Shown one piece after another: positions 52,100 through 62,678 of a stretch of 64,000 bases of DNA. Positions within the stretch are counted from its first letter, which is position 1; the number at the start of each line of letters is the position of its first letter. Made by a program: the position numbers and the translations under genes. The DNA is taken from positions 1,488,001 to 1,552,000 of the forward strand of contig NC_088937.1 in assembly GCF_033473495.1 (NCBI RefSeq), given 5' to 3'. The DNA is from Cercospora beticola. Its lineage: Eukaryota > Ascomycota > Dothideomycetes > Mycosphaerellales > Mycosphaerellaceae. Below the pieces are notes generated by a model. The model worked only from the letters and a program-made list of their open reading frames with translations. It had not been told where the DNA came from and did no database searches.

Positions 52100-52522
52100 G
52101 CCAACGGCGCTCACATGTTCTTTGCATGACCCGCAACGAAGCTACACTCTACAGCCAAGGGTGTTTTGACAGCGACACGTTCCTTCCCGATGCGCCATTG
52201 CCGCCTGTCGCCATAAATGGCGGTGCTTCGGCACCCTGTTGCAACTGAAGCCACGCTCGGGAGCGCAACAACGATGCTGTATGTTCGCAATCTCGAGTTT
52301 TAATGGAGTTCATTGGCATTTTTAGGATCGACAATTACGCTGCTGTGGGCTGTGCTGGTGTTCTCCCTTCGCTGGAGCTGCGCCTCCACAAAAGCGGTGA
52401 CAACTGGACATCGACAAAAGCGATCACCGCCCACAACCACAATGCGCCGACTACTTAAACAAGCACCAGGAAAATGAATATCCTCTGCAGGCTCAGAAAA
52501 CTACTCAAACATAAAACGCAAC
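52100..52522. other. Intergenic, promoter of DUF4291 gene
   Basis: 423 bp between two plus-strand genes, with no gene or repeat recognised. The last ~80 bp are A-rich, as is common in fungal 5' leaders. Confidence 0.4.
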
Positions 52523-53223
52523 ATGGCGCTGGCAACAGATACAGCTCCGATGGCACAGCGCTGCGTTCGCGCACATTTCGATGAAGATACCATTACCGTC
52601 TACCAAGCATATAATGCACAGATCGCCGAAGCAGCAGTCTCCGCCCAGCGTCTTGACGCTTCACCTCTATATGCTCCAAAACGTGCGACATGGATCAAGC
52701 CTAGCTGGAACTGGATGATGTAAGTGAAGCATTGATAGACACATATTTGTCTAGTCCCGCCGGTTGGCCTTCCACAACGCGCGCTAACCTATTTTCAATG
52801 ACATTCAGGTACCGCAGTGGTTACGCATCCAAAGACAAAAATCAATCCCACATTCTCGCTCTCAGAATGAAACACGAGCACTTCATCAAGCTCCTTGAAC
52901 ACGCTGTTATTGCATCCGCTCCCCATGCGAAGGGCGAGAGTGTCATTATACAATGGGATCCCGAACGTGGCCCGAGACTCGAGAAGCTAGACTACAGAAG
53001 TATCCAGATTGGCATTCCGGGTGCAGTGAGGGAACAGTGGATCCGAGAATGGATCTCGGAAATCGAAGATGTCACTGAGCGTGCAGAGGAGATGAAGAGA
53101 GTCTTGGATCAGGAAGGAAATGTCGATGGCGGGGAATTGCTCGCGAGAGGTTTGGTGCCGGAGGAGAGGATCTATGAGGTTCCGGAGCATGTACAGGAGA
53201 GAATTGTCATGAGGCCAGATTGA
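52523..53223 (+). CDS. DUF4291-family protein, 2 exons
   Basis: Exons 52523-52719 and 52809-53223, intron 89 nt with GTAAGT donor and TTCAG acceptor, total 203 aa. The split codon restores W-N-W-M-M-Y-R-S-G-Y at the junction. Family blocks are D-x-x-T-I-T-V-Y-Q-A-Y-N (about 22-31), R-A-T-W-I-K-P-S-W-x-W-M-M-Y-R-S-G, Q-W-D-P-E-R and Y-R-S-I-Q-I-G-I-P. DUF4291 occurs in bacteria and fungi and its biochemical role is not established. No signal peptide or membrane segment is present. The ATG at 52523 is the first in frame. Confidence 0.9.
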
Positions 53224-54063
53224 AGTTGCAGCGTGGTAGGAAAACAAGTTTCTATGTGAACGCCTCTTTCTGTGTCATATTTGGCACTGCTTAGTCGCCC
53301 CAAACTGTTTGCAGAAGGCAGTCGTATCTCTTAAAGGGCTGGCTGTACACTTTGGGTAGCCCAAGCTAATGAGCAGAGATCTGTATCTGTTTTGAGCAAG
53401 CGATGCTCGAGACGTCTGAGTGAATGATAAACGCCACGGATCTAGATTCGCCAATATCAGTCACCCATACGATCATATGGCATCAAATGTCACATGGCAT
53501 CGGCATCTTGAAAGAAGGCAGAACAAAGGCGGGCCGTGAAAAAAGGTGAATGAGGAAGAGTTTCACATGTCATTGATGCTCCACCTAGCTACAGGTACTC
53601 GTCATGCACCACGCACAATGTCGGACATTCCTTGAATCTTCTCATTCAGCAGTAGGATCACTGTACCTATGCCAATTCGCCCCATCCCATCCCATTCCGT
53701 ATAAAAAAAAAAAAACAACAAAGCAAATAAGCAGATTTGCTCATAATGGTATCATGATCCAATAACGAAGCTCTTTCCAATTAAAGGGCTCCAATGCTCC
53801 TATGTCGTGACCCGAGGCATGATGATATGCGGCAGAAGCAATTCGCTGTCATGTCTTCGATGGTATAATTTAGATCAGTTTCGTGGAGGTCGCAAATCAT
53901 CAACGACCTCAGTTGGTGACAAAATGTGCTCGAACGCCTTTGCCAGCGCCATGCCATGCCATGCAATGCAATGCTTTCGTAAATGACAATGAAGAGGAAC
54001 GCTCAATCCAAGGGCGGGACTCACATAACGTGAGCATTAGTTGTGTTTGGACGCTTCAGCCCT
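53224..54063. other. Convergent intergenic region
   Basis: 840 bp between the stops of the DUF4291 gene and MUB1. It contains an A13 run near 53703-53715 and a short tandem stretch of ATGCC/ATGCA units near 53950-53973. No gene is seen. Confidence 0.45.
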
Positions 54064-55986
54064 TCAGTGTCCACTCTGGTGATGGTGATGACGGTGAGAG
54101 CGGTGCCTATGCTCTCCGCTGGCGCCCGCCTCTCCTTCTCGGTTGTCTTCAGCTGCGACGCACCAGAAGCGGTGGCTACCCCAGGCACCCTTCTGGCACT
54201 CTTTGCTGCAGTATTTGGTCCGCCTGCACCTCCGACATTTTGCGAATTGGCGGGTAAATTCTTCCCATTTGCCGCATTGCCAGTATGCGCACTGTCTGAT
54301 GCCGCCTCTGCTGTCATCCTTCCGGCACAGATTCCGCATCACTACCCCGGCCCAGTATTGCATGTCTCCCTGTTGCGGCGAAGGAGGGTTCTGCGCGTGC
54401 CGAGAGGAGGATTTTGCGGTGAACTTTTCAATCAATGGGAATATGTTGTACGGCTTCTCATCATCCTTTTTGACGAACTCGTTGTCCCACTCCTCGTCAA
54501 GCTCTTCCTGTGTCGGAAGCGAGTGCGAGGCCGGATTATAGTCCGGATCCAGCATTTTCAGCTCGCGGTCGATCTTCAGTCGTGGTACAAGATGTGATTG
54601 CTGGAAGTATGATCGAAGGTTGCAGTATTTCGAGACGTACGCAAGCAGCTGCAGTGACATGAGTACGTCCTCGTCGCGAGGCATGGCGGCCAAGATGCTC
54701 GCCGGCGCTGGTCGATCAAGCGGCAATCCTCTTTGCGGGTACCACGTCGGTGGTTGTTGCAGGGTTGGCGGGGTGGCGTGAACTGGGCCAGTGGCTGGAA
54801 GTTGTGTCTGTACAACAGTGGCTTGCCCTTGGGTTGGCGTAGCCGTGTGACTGCCGTCGTTCGATGGCTGCTGGAGATGGAAGCTCTCGTCGTCGAGGTT
54901 CCGCACATCCGGTAACGCGGTCAGAGCAACACCGTTGTTTTGTGTCTCAATGTCTGCTCTGATGTCCTCCATGGCGATATCCGTGCCAGTTATACCCACC
55001 ATTGGTTCTGACTCGACTCCAGTAGATTGCTCTTCTGCGGCCTCTTCGATCTGGCCATCGTCGTCTGACCCGGAGATGGAGAGCTGGTGACGAATCGAAG
55101 GTCTTCGCCGAGGCCGACTGCTCTCTGCTTGTTGAACAGGAGCGCCAGGAGTGGTGGGGGATTGCGGCTGCGAGCTCAGCTCCGCATGCAAGGTTGGCAT
55201 CATCGAGGGTAGCCGATCGGCGTCGCGCACAGGCCGCACGAAGGCGTTACTCTGTAGTGTTAGAGAGGACATGGGAGGCTCTGGTTGTCGGCTGGTTGCA
55301 GTCGGCGAAGTGAATTGTACCCGCCCACCAGTAGTTCGAGGGTTCTGACGCGAAAAGGTAGTTCGTTCCGGAGGCGAGCTCAGAGATAGGTTCGCGGTGT
55401 GTACAGTAGGCGTGATTTCGCCGCTCTGCTCTTCCTCAGGGGATTCACCGGGCTCCGGGATGGAAATGGGCGGAGGCGCATGGCGTCGACTCCTGCCACT
55501 CCGCTGGTCCTGGGTATCTGTTCTATTAGAGGACCTGGAAAAGCTTCGAGATGAGCCAAATGGGCACTTCTTCCGGTTTTCCAACTCCATTCGTTCCCTG
55601 CTCTTCTCCACGACTTGGAAGTAATTGTCCAGAATAGTCGCGATTACAGGAACCACGTCGGCTTCTACCACTCGTGTCCGCACTGCTTCCGACCCCCTCA
55701 CACCAATGTTCACGATGCACTGAAAGGCCAGATTCCACTTCCACATCTCCATCATGTCCTTACTCCGCCCTTCTTTGAGAATGCATACTAGGCGCTCGAT
55801 ACCGCCATCGACGGTGAGAATGTCCCGGATGCGGCCCGAGGAGGTGGTCAGGTATGCGAGATTGTTGAGCGAATTGATGAGCGGTAGTGTCGAAGTACAG
55901 TCCAACGCACGGCGGTCATAGAGGGCGGTCGTGATGCCGACTGACGCCTTGTTTGCGTTGGGGATGCTGAAGTTGACCTCACGCAT
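54064..55986 (-). CDS. MUB1: MYND zinc-finger protein MUB1/SamB
   Basis: 640 aa from ATG 55986 (M-R-E-V-N-F-S-I-P-N). The frame stays open upstream but without an ATG, and the conserved protein starts here. Residues 1 to about 130 are a helical ARM-like domain (L-Y-D-R-R-A-L-D, I-L-T-V-D-G-G-I-E-R-L). A long Ser/Pro/Gln-rich disordered middle follows. Near the C-terminus a second conserved block contains Y-W-A-G-V-V-M-R-N-L-C, then a MYND zinc finger (C-A-Y-W-x-C, C-R-R-C, Y-C-S-K-E-C, H-x3-C). The tail is His-rich. Yeast Mub1 works with the ubiquitin ligase Ubr2 to degrade Rpn4; Aspergillus SamB affects morphogenesis. The role here follows by homology. Confidence 0.92.
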   Translation of the reverse strand: MREVNFSIPNANKASVGITTALYDRRALDCTSTLPLINSLNNLAYLTTSSGRIRDILTVDGGIERLVCILKEGRSKDMMEMWKWNLAFQCIVNIGVRGSEAVRTRVVEADVVPVIATILDNYFQVVEKSRERMELENRKKCPFGSSRSFSRSSNRTDTQDQRSGRSRRHAPPPISIPEPGESPEEEQSGEITPTVHTANLSLSSPPERTTFSRQNPRTTGGRVQFTSPTATSRQPEPPMSSLTLQSNAFVRPVRDADRLPSMMPTLHAELSSQPQSPTTPGAPVQQAESSRPRRRPSIRHQLSISGSDDDGQIEEAAEEQSTGVESEPMVGITGTDIAMEDIRADIETQNNGVALTALPDVRNLDDESFHLQQPSNDGSHTATPTQGQATVVQTQLPATGPVHATPPTLQQPPTWYPQRGLPLDRPAPASILAAMPRDEDVLMSLQLLAYVSKYCNLRSYFQQSHLVPRLKIDRELKMLDPDYNPASHSLPTQEELDEEWDNEFVKKDDEKPYNIFPLIEKFTAKSSSRHAQNPPSPQQGDMQYWAGVVMRNLCRKDDSRGGIRQCAYWQCGKWEEFTRQFAKCRRCRRTKYCSKECQKGAWGSHRFWCVAAEDNREGEAGASGEHRHRSHRHHHHQSGH

Positions 55987-58140
55987 GTTTGCGTCGCGCC
56001 AGCCACTCCACGGGACCGGAGGCCAGTTTGATCGAGATGGGACACGCGAGGGATGAGGCGATTGCGGTGCTGGCGACAGCAAATTCGATGGACTCGGTAC
56101 GGCAAGCAAGCGTAGGGTGCTTTGCTTTGCTGCGTCGGGCGGTGGCAGGCGATGGGGCCGACGCAGATGGGGCAAGGAGGAAGAATCTCGAGAGATGCAC
56201 CGACGTCGAACGGGTTCCCAGCAGCGGTAGTGGGCTACGACGGCGACGATGGACCGCGGACGTCGTGCTGGCCGGTGCGGGCGGAGAAGTGATGTCGGCG
56301 GTGGTGGGTGGGCGTCGTCGCTGTCCTTTGTCCCGCGCTCGGCACCGCTCTACTCGGTGGCTCGCAGAGAGCTGCACTGTCCCAAGGCGCGCGACTGCAG
56401 CACGCCGGGTGCTGTGCTGTGCTGGGACGGTAGCGCTGGGAGTGCGTGCGTGTGGCGGATCGTGTGTCAGTGGTCGTCGCGCCGACGGGGTGTGGCAGGA
56501 AGTTTGTAAGGAGAGGATTCCAGTTGGTCGATGCAAGACGACGGCGAAGCGCTGGCCGCCTTGGCACGACGATGGACCCGATGTTCTCACCTCCAACTCG
56601 GGCGGAGCTGGCTGGATAGGATTGCTCTTCGTAGTAGTGGTGAAGTGAGATGCTGCTGTTGCTGCTGTTGGTGTTGCTGCTGCTCTATTCTATGCACGTG
56701 AGCTGAGGTGTGTGGCAGCGAGTAAGTGAAAGCGGACGGAAGCATGTGTCGGATGGTCGCCTCCTGCAAAGGGAGCTGGGCGCCGCCGAGATTGAGGCAA
56801 TCTCAGCACCACACGACCACGAGCCACTGTGTAAGTGTCAAACATCACATTTCATCAACGCCGTAACGGGTCGCAGAGTAACAGATGCCGCCCACCTTGC
56901 TTTGCCATGCGACATTGACTTTGCTGCTGTTCCGGATCTACCCTCGTCCTTCTCGACACGCCTCTGCCAATTCGACAGGTCACATTACTAATGAGTGGCT
57001 CCATCTGGGCACACCATAAGTGTACTGTCGGATGAGACAACGCCTCTGCGTGGCCATGCCTCTATTTGTGGAACCTGCAATATATCCTTTGCATGTACAC
57101 CACGATGAAAACCGAAATCCACATCAACTCCTCAGTGCGGAGACTTCGTTGTACTTGCACTGCTGTTGAGACGCTTTCGCTTGCTTGAAGTTGGGCATCT
57201 CGGTCGTCTGCAATAGGCATGCCTGCTGATTGCGAGCTTCCGGGACACTTCAACGCACGAAGATCCGAGAGGCAATGTGCCACAATGAGATGATCATTGC
57301 CTTACGCCTTGACACTCATTACAATGATCTTTCCAATCTACTGTATTGCCGTTTAAGGACTGGTTCGTACCGCTTTGGCACAGTTTGATAGACATCACAT
57401 CCTAGACAATACCATTCATGGACGACCAGGTGCCGGAGTGCCATCGAGATTGCTCCTCAGCCCATGACATGACTCAGGAGGCGGCGTGCACATTCAATTG
57501 TCAGGACATGCGCGAAAGATCTTCTGTAATGCTGCATTTCATTCCGATTTTCTATCAACACGAAACGCGAACATGCCACACCCTCACCTCCACCCAAGCT
57601 TCCGTAGCTTGCCCACACTCATAAAACGCGCTCGTCCGCTGTGCTGCTGCCTCTTCAATCTCTAAGCGTGAGATGTTGACGCAAGAAGGATGCCACCCGC
57701 AACGCCTTCGGGCGGCGAAGCTGGTAGGTCCATGACATCGAGTGTCATTAAAAGGAAGGCATGTCGTGTATGGCCAAGAGGTGTCGTGTATGTCAAAGGG
57801 GTCCAGTTTTGGGGGGTATCAGTGAAGAAGGATGTTGTGTTGGCGTGTCGAAAACTCGACATTGCTGATGAATGATGGACAGGTGGAGCCTTGTGCGGTG
57901 TTACGATGGTGCTGGGCGGAATCGAGGCTGGCTCATGCTCGTGTGGAGATGGGTGGTGCAACCGTGGATGCACGCATGGTCATCGACTTCGACGGCCATA
58001 CAGTCCCGGCTGCTAACTTACCGCTGCATTTGAAGTGCTCGAAGCTGTCATGCATTACGGACCTCTGTGTCAAAAGACACCAAGGCCGTACGCTATGCGC
58101 CGTGGCTTGAGAGGGACTCGGATGCAGTTCTTGGAGATCC
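55987..58140. other. Long gene-free stretch between importin alpha and MUB1
   Basis: 2.15 kb with no supported gene. The part next to 55986 keeps long open frames on both strands because it is GC-rich, but they have no domain. An imperfect (CTG/TTG)n tract lies at 56651-56686. On the minus strand this stretch should hold the promoter and 5' UTR of MUB1 and the 3' UTR of importin alpha. A non-coding RNA cannot be excluded. Confidence 0.45.
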
Positions 58141-59857
58141 TTACATATCCATGCTCTCACCGTCGCCACCGTTAGCGAAGTTGAAGTTCGACTGTTGTTG
58201 CTGAGCACCGAAACCGAACTGACCGTCCTGGCCCTGAGCAGGTGCGAGATCGTTAACCTCGGCATCGCCATCTTCATCCGAGAAGTACTTCTCAATGATG
58301 TTGTAGGCCTTCATGTAGATCTCCTCGTTGCTGTTGTTCTGGCAGTCGTGAATCTTCTCCATGCCTCCGCAGTCCTCAATAAACAGCGCGTATTTGTTGA
58401 CTGGTGGCTCCGCGCTACCGTCTTGTGCCTCTTTGTCCATGTCACCAACCTTCAAGATGTTCTCCAAACCATCGAGAGCGACTTGGATAATCTTGTTGTC
58501 AGGGCAGGCGAGGAGGTCGCACAGCGGGCGAATGGCACCCTGTTGAACAAGGTAGCGGATCTGGTCGGGCTTCTGCAGGCCACCGCTTGTAGCATTGCTG
58601 ATCGCCCAGCAAGCCTCTTTGCGTGTCTTAAAATCACCGTGGCTCAGAAGGTGGATCAGTGGCGGAATGATGTTCGCATCGATCACAGCTTGGATCTGTG
58701 TGCTGTTACCAGCTGTGATGTTGGAAATCGTCCAACATGCCTCCTTGCGAATGCCGTCCTTGGTGCTGCTCAATAGGGACAGAAGAGCCGTCAGAGCTCC
58801 GCAGTTGATGATGAGTTGGGTCTGAACGTCATCTCCGGTGACGATGTTGCCCACTGAACGGAGAGCCGGAGTCTGAACGGATGTCGAAGCGTGCATGAGC
58901 AGCTCGACTAGTCGACGAGGAATGTTGGCCTCGATGACAGCCTGAATCTTGTCGTTGGAGCCGTCGCTGAGGTAGGAAATAGCCCAGCACGCATCAATGA
59001 GGACCTCATCGTCGAGGGAATAGACCAATTTGGCGAGCACAGGAAGCGCTGGCGCGATGGTGTTCCAGTCTGGTTGTGGTGTCTTGCCACGGCAGAAGTT
59101 GCTGAGTGTCCAAGTTGCGTTGCGGAGCATGCTTAGCTTGCGACTGTCGCCGAGGAGGCGCACAAGTGGCTGTAGAGCGCCCTGAGCAAGCACAAAATCT
59201 CTGCATGCCGGGCTGTCTCCTGCGATGTTTCCCAGTGCCCAAACGGCTTGCTCTCGAACATCTGGCTCCGGGCTGCTCAACAGTTCGACAAAGATCGGTA
59301 CTGCTCCGTGTTCAATGACCACCTGTGTTTGCTGGGCTGAGCCAGAGGCGATGTTGGTCAGGGCCCAGGCTGCCTCGAACTGAACAAGCGTGTGTGGGGA
59401 GCGAAGGAATTCGACGAATCTCGGGACGACGTTGTTCTCGATGACTCGCTCGATAGGCGGGTTGCGTTCTTTCGAGAGCAGTTTTCGGAATTTGGTGGTA
59501 GCTGCGATTTGATCCTCGATCTTATCTGAAAACACGCCCCGCACCATCTGTGGGAGCTCTTCGTCCAGCTACGTTGCTCGTCAGTCATGGAAATCAAAGA
59601 AGGGGATCAGAGCGAGTACGTACCTGACTCTCATTCGTGGCACCCTCATCGTCGCTGTCAGGAGCAGCGCCGAGCGACGCTCCCAGTCGGTCCCCGCCCG
59701 CACCGATGCCTCGTCGCTTGGCGAGGTTCTCCTCGCGCTTCTGCTTGCGAATCTCAACCTGCTGTTCCTCGCGGCGGCGGCGAAGCTCGTCAGGCTTGAA
59801 CGTGCTCTTCGCCTTGAAGTTGTTGCGGCGGTGTTCGGGTATGTAGCGCTCCGCCAT
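58141..59857 (-). CDS. SRP1: Importin alpha (karyopherin alpha, SRP1), 2 exons
   Basis: Exons 59857-59624 and 59568-58141, intron 55 nt with GTACGT donor, total 553 aa. The first exon encodes the importin-beta-binding domain with basic clusters (R-R-N-N-F-K, L-R-R-R-R-E-E, L-A-K-R-R-G). The second exon encodes ten ARM repeats with the typical W-A-L-x-N-I-A and W-T-L-S-N-F-C ladders of Trp and Asn that bind nuclear localisation signals, then the acidic C-terminus and a G-F-x-F-G-A-Q-Q-Q-type tail. It carries cargo with classical NLS into the nucleus together with importin beta. The length is typical for the family (about 550 aa). Confidence 0.97.
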
Positions 59858-60848
59858 GTTTGCCGGTTCTCGTGCGAGTCAAGTAATGGGTGATGCTGTA
59901 GCGAAAGGCCGGACGCGGGGTGTTCACAGGCTGAGCTGAGACCGCGATCTGGTGGCACTTGACTTGAAGATCTGGATGAGCAGCTGCAGAGGGAAGGAAG
60001 ATGTGTGTGACGCCGCAAGTAGTCGACTTCTCTAAAAACACAGCAGTTGACTAGTCCCGCTCCTCGCTTGTGATTCGTTCTGTCCGTGGAAAAGTCGTGG
60101 CACGAGGCAACAATCGAGGGGTACCGTGTTCGGCCGGATTTAGAGGTGTCGAACGAGCTGCGACCGCTAGCAGCAGTGAGTGAGGAGAGTGAGCGAAATG
60201 TCCAGTCGACTGATTGCTCGGGCGGCACGCTGGCAGCAAACGGCAGGCAGGCGGGTTCGCGAACGGCGGTGAAGTGTCTCTGTCGCGGACAATGCTTTCG
60301 CATCGGACCCTGCAGACTCAAGACTATTCACGTGCAACGCAGGATGATAGCCTTTCAGTCAAACTCCACGCGAGGCGCGTCTGTCTCACGCGACCGAATT
60401 GCTAGCAACATCCAGAGATGAACACACCTATTTTTGCGGCCGCGGATCACGTTGCCAGTAGCAACTGTTGAGCAAACAGAAGTGCGCAGAAGCAACGACT
60501 GTGGACACCCGATCCAGCACGGCCTCACGTCCATTGTTCACGGCGTTCGACCACGGCTTGGCCGCTGTTGTCAACCTGCCGGATGTCGTTCACTGCAGCT
60601 CGCCGCGACTCATCAAGATTGCATACCCTGTAACATGTTGGCAGATACCAGACATCACTGGGACAGCTGGACGCGCAGGCGCAAGATCAGAAGTAATCAC
60701 TAAACTTGTCGTGTCCTCAGCACCATTGCGCTGCAGAGGTTTGCCTAAGACACAACTACTTTCTGCCGACAACTTTGAGCCATCGCGCGATTAGCGAGCT
60801 CCGTCCTTGAAAGATCTCGCAGATTCATACCTGGTCATCGAGGTCATC
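59858..60848. promoter_or_regulatory. Divergent upstream region importin alpha / POT1
   Basis: 991 bp between divergent start codons. Open frames across it show no domain. No repeat or RNA gene was seen. Confidence 0.4.
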
Positions 60849-62678
60849 ATGTCAATCGCAACGCCGCCGAAGGGGTTCATAGACCTCGCGGCTGCACATA
60901 AGCAGCCTGAGGGCGCCTTTGTCAATATCATCGGAGTAGTGGTCGACTTCATGGAGCCAATGACCACGAGGACTGGTCAGAGCATGCTCACATTCCGATT
61001 GTTGGACTACAGACTGTCCATGGCAGCAGAGGGCTCACAAGGTCTGACATGCCGTTCTTTCAGGGAGGACGCCGATAGTCTGCCGAAAATCCGCAGCATC
61101 GGGGATGTCGTGATGTTCCGCAACGTGAAAATGGCGACTTGGGAACATCAGCGTATCGCTTTAACGAACTGGTCCACCGCCTGCCTTGTATTTCCAGAAG
61201 CGGCTATCCCAGATCCTGCGTTCAACTACGCCTATACCAAAAGCCTGATCGAGCGGCTGGGGACGGAGAAAGATAAAGCGAAATTTGATCTACTCGAACA
61301 AGAGTACATCATGAACATCAAAGTGGAAATGAAGGGCAGAGTACAGGCTTTACATGCCAAAGCAGCAAGCCGTGCCCTTGAAGAGGAATATGACTCTGCC
61401 GATCGTCGGCCAGCTAAACGACAAAGGATATCTGAAAACTTCAACGCAGCAGTAAGTGGATTCGGCCCCAAGTTCAGATTGATTGAAGATCTGCGCACTT
61501 GGGACTTTGCAGACATGGTTGGGTTTGTGGTAAAGTGTTTTCCAACACAGTATGGAGGGTGCGATCTCTATGTCACTGACTATACGGCCAACGAATACTT
61601 GCGGTACTACGCCCCTCCAGAAGACGAGACGTCGGAAGAACGGGACGGGGATGTTTTTGGCTACAGTAATGCGCCCAAGAAGAGCTGGCGCGGGCCATTT
61701 GGACATCTTGTGATGAAGATCAATGTCAAGCCTCCTCACGCCGCCTTCGCGGCAAATAATCTGAATGAGGGTGACCTCGTGCTGCTGAGAAACGTGAAGC
61801 GGAGGACCAAATCCGAGGCTTTTATGGAGGGCGACATGTGGCCAGACCATCAGGACGATACCAAGATCAAAATACACCGGATCAAGGACACCTCTGGCCC
61901 AGAATGTCAGGCTATGTTGAAGCGAAAAGAGAAATACTGGTTGGATCGAGGGGCCAAACTTGGCCAGAAAGAGCAATCTGCGGCGCAAAAGAAGTCGAAA
62001 GCAGCGAAGAAGCGCGAGAAGAAAGAGAGAAAGGCTGCGGCAGCTGCAGCTGCAGCCAAGGACGATGGCATTGCCATGAACCCAAACGTTCGATGCCACC
62101 ACGACGAGGGGGAGGTGTTTTTTAGCGTCAAGGAGATTCTCGATGTGGACAATGTGCGCCACGTCAACCAGACACCCAATGGAGTGCGCTATACCCTTCC
62201 CTTCATGAATGCAAAGTATCGGGCAACAGTGCGGGTGATTGACTACCATCCCAAGGCACTTGAGGAGTTTGCCGTTCAGCTTGGTGTCAACAACCATGAC
62301 CCAGATGCATGTTACTACGAGGCATCGCCCAAATACGAGTGGTCCTTCTCCTTGCTACTGGAAGAAGCTGGTGATAATGGCAAAGCGAGTGAGCGAAGTT
62401 CACTTTGGGTGCATGTGCACCACGACCAGGCGCAGTTCCTTCTACGTGACCTGGATGATCCAGACGATCTGCGGCACCGACCTGAAATGTTGAGTCAGCT
62501 CAGAGAGAAGCTGTTCTTGTTGTGGGGAAACCTTCTGGAGACGGCCGCAGGAGAGGCGCTCAGCAATAAACCATTCCAATGCTGCATCGAAGAGTATGGC
62601 ATTGAGTTAGATAACCCGGAGTCGGCACTCAAGGGCTTCCAGCGTATGTATAGCATGTTCGGAACGAGCATTTTATGA
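60849..62678 (+). CDS. POT1: POT1-like telomere single-strand binding protein
   Basis: 609 aa from ATG 60849 (M-S-I-A-T-P-P-K). The frame extends 14 codons upstream only from a TTG. Residues about 20-125 form the telobox OB fold (V-N-I-I-G-V-V-V-D-F, L-T-F-R-L-L-D-Y, I-G-D-V-V-M-F-R-N-V-K). A second OB fold spans about 205-345 (W-D-F-A-D-M-V-G-F-V-V-K, L-Y-V-T-D-Y-T, G-D-L-V-L-L-R-N-V). A Lys/Ala-rich linker (about 370-410) leads to a conserved C-terminal region with a W-G-N-L-L helix, as expected for the TPZ1-binding part. Pot1 protects the telomeric G-strand overhang in shelterin. Single exon. No other telomere feature lies nearby. Confidence 0.9.
   Translation: MSIATPPKGFIDLAAAHKQPEGAFVNIIGVVVDFMEPMTTRTGQSMLTFRLLDYRLSMAAEGSQGLTCRSFREDADSLPKIRSIGDVVMFRNVKMATWEHQRIALTNWSTACLVFPEAAIPDPAFNYAYTKSLIERLGTEKDKAKFDLLEQEYIMNIKVEMKGRVQALHAKAASRALEEEYDSADRRPAKRQRISENFNAAVSGFGPKFRLIEDLRTWDFADMVGFVVKCFPTQYGGCDLYVTDYTANEYLRYYAPPEDETSEERDGDVFGYSNAPKKSWRGPFGHLVMKINVKPPHAAFAANNLNEGDLVLLRNVKRRTKSEAFMEGDMWPDHQDDTKIKIHRIKDTSGPECQAMLKRKEKYWLDRGAKLGQKEQSAAQKKSKAAKKREKKERKAAAAAAAAKDDGIAMNPNVRCHHDEGEVFFSVKEILDVDNVRHVNQTPNGVRYTLPFMNAKYRATVRVIDYHPKALEEFAVQLGVNNHDPDACYYEASPKYEWSFSLLLEEAGDNGKASERSSLWVHVHHDQAQFLLRDLDDPDDLRHRPEMLSQLREKLFLLWGNLLETAAGEALSNKPFQCCIEEYGIELDNPESALKGFQRMYSMFGTSIL

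Noticed and set aside
55987..56175. N-terminal extension of MUB1
   Set aside because: It begins with TTG and contains no ATG before 55986; the family start M-R-E-V-N-F is at 55986.
55979..56596. 205-codon open frame on the minus strand upstream of MUB1
   Set aside because: Biased toward Ser, Arg, Pro and Ala, no domain, overlaps the MUB1 start region in a GC-rich stretch that is open on both strands; more likely a 5' UTR.
57662..57973. Minus-strand frame of 103 codons between importin alpha and MUB1
   Set aside because: Its first codon is GTG, not ATG, and the remaining ~66 codons have no domain or conserved context.
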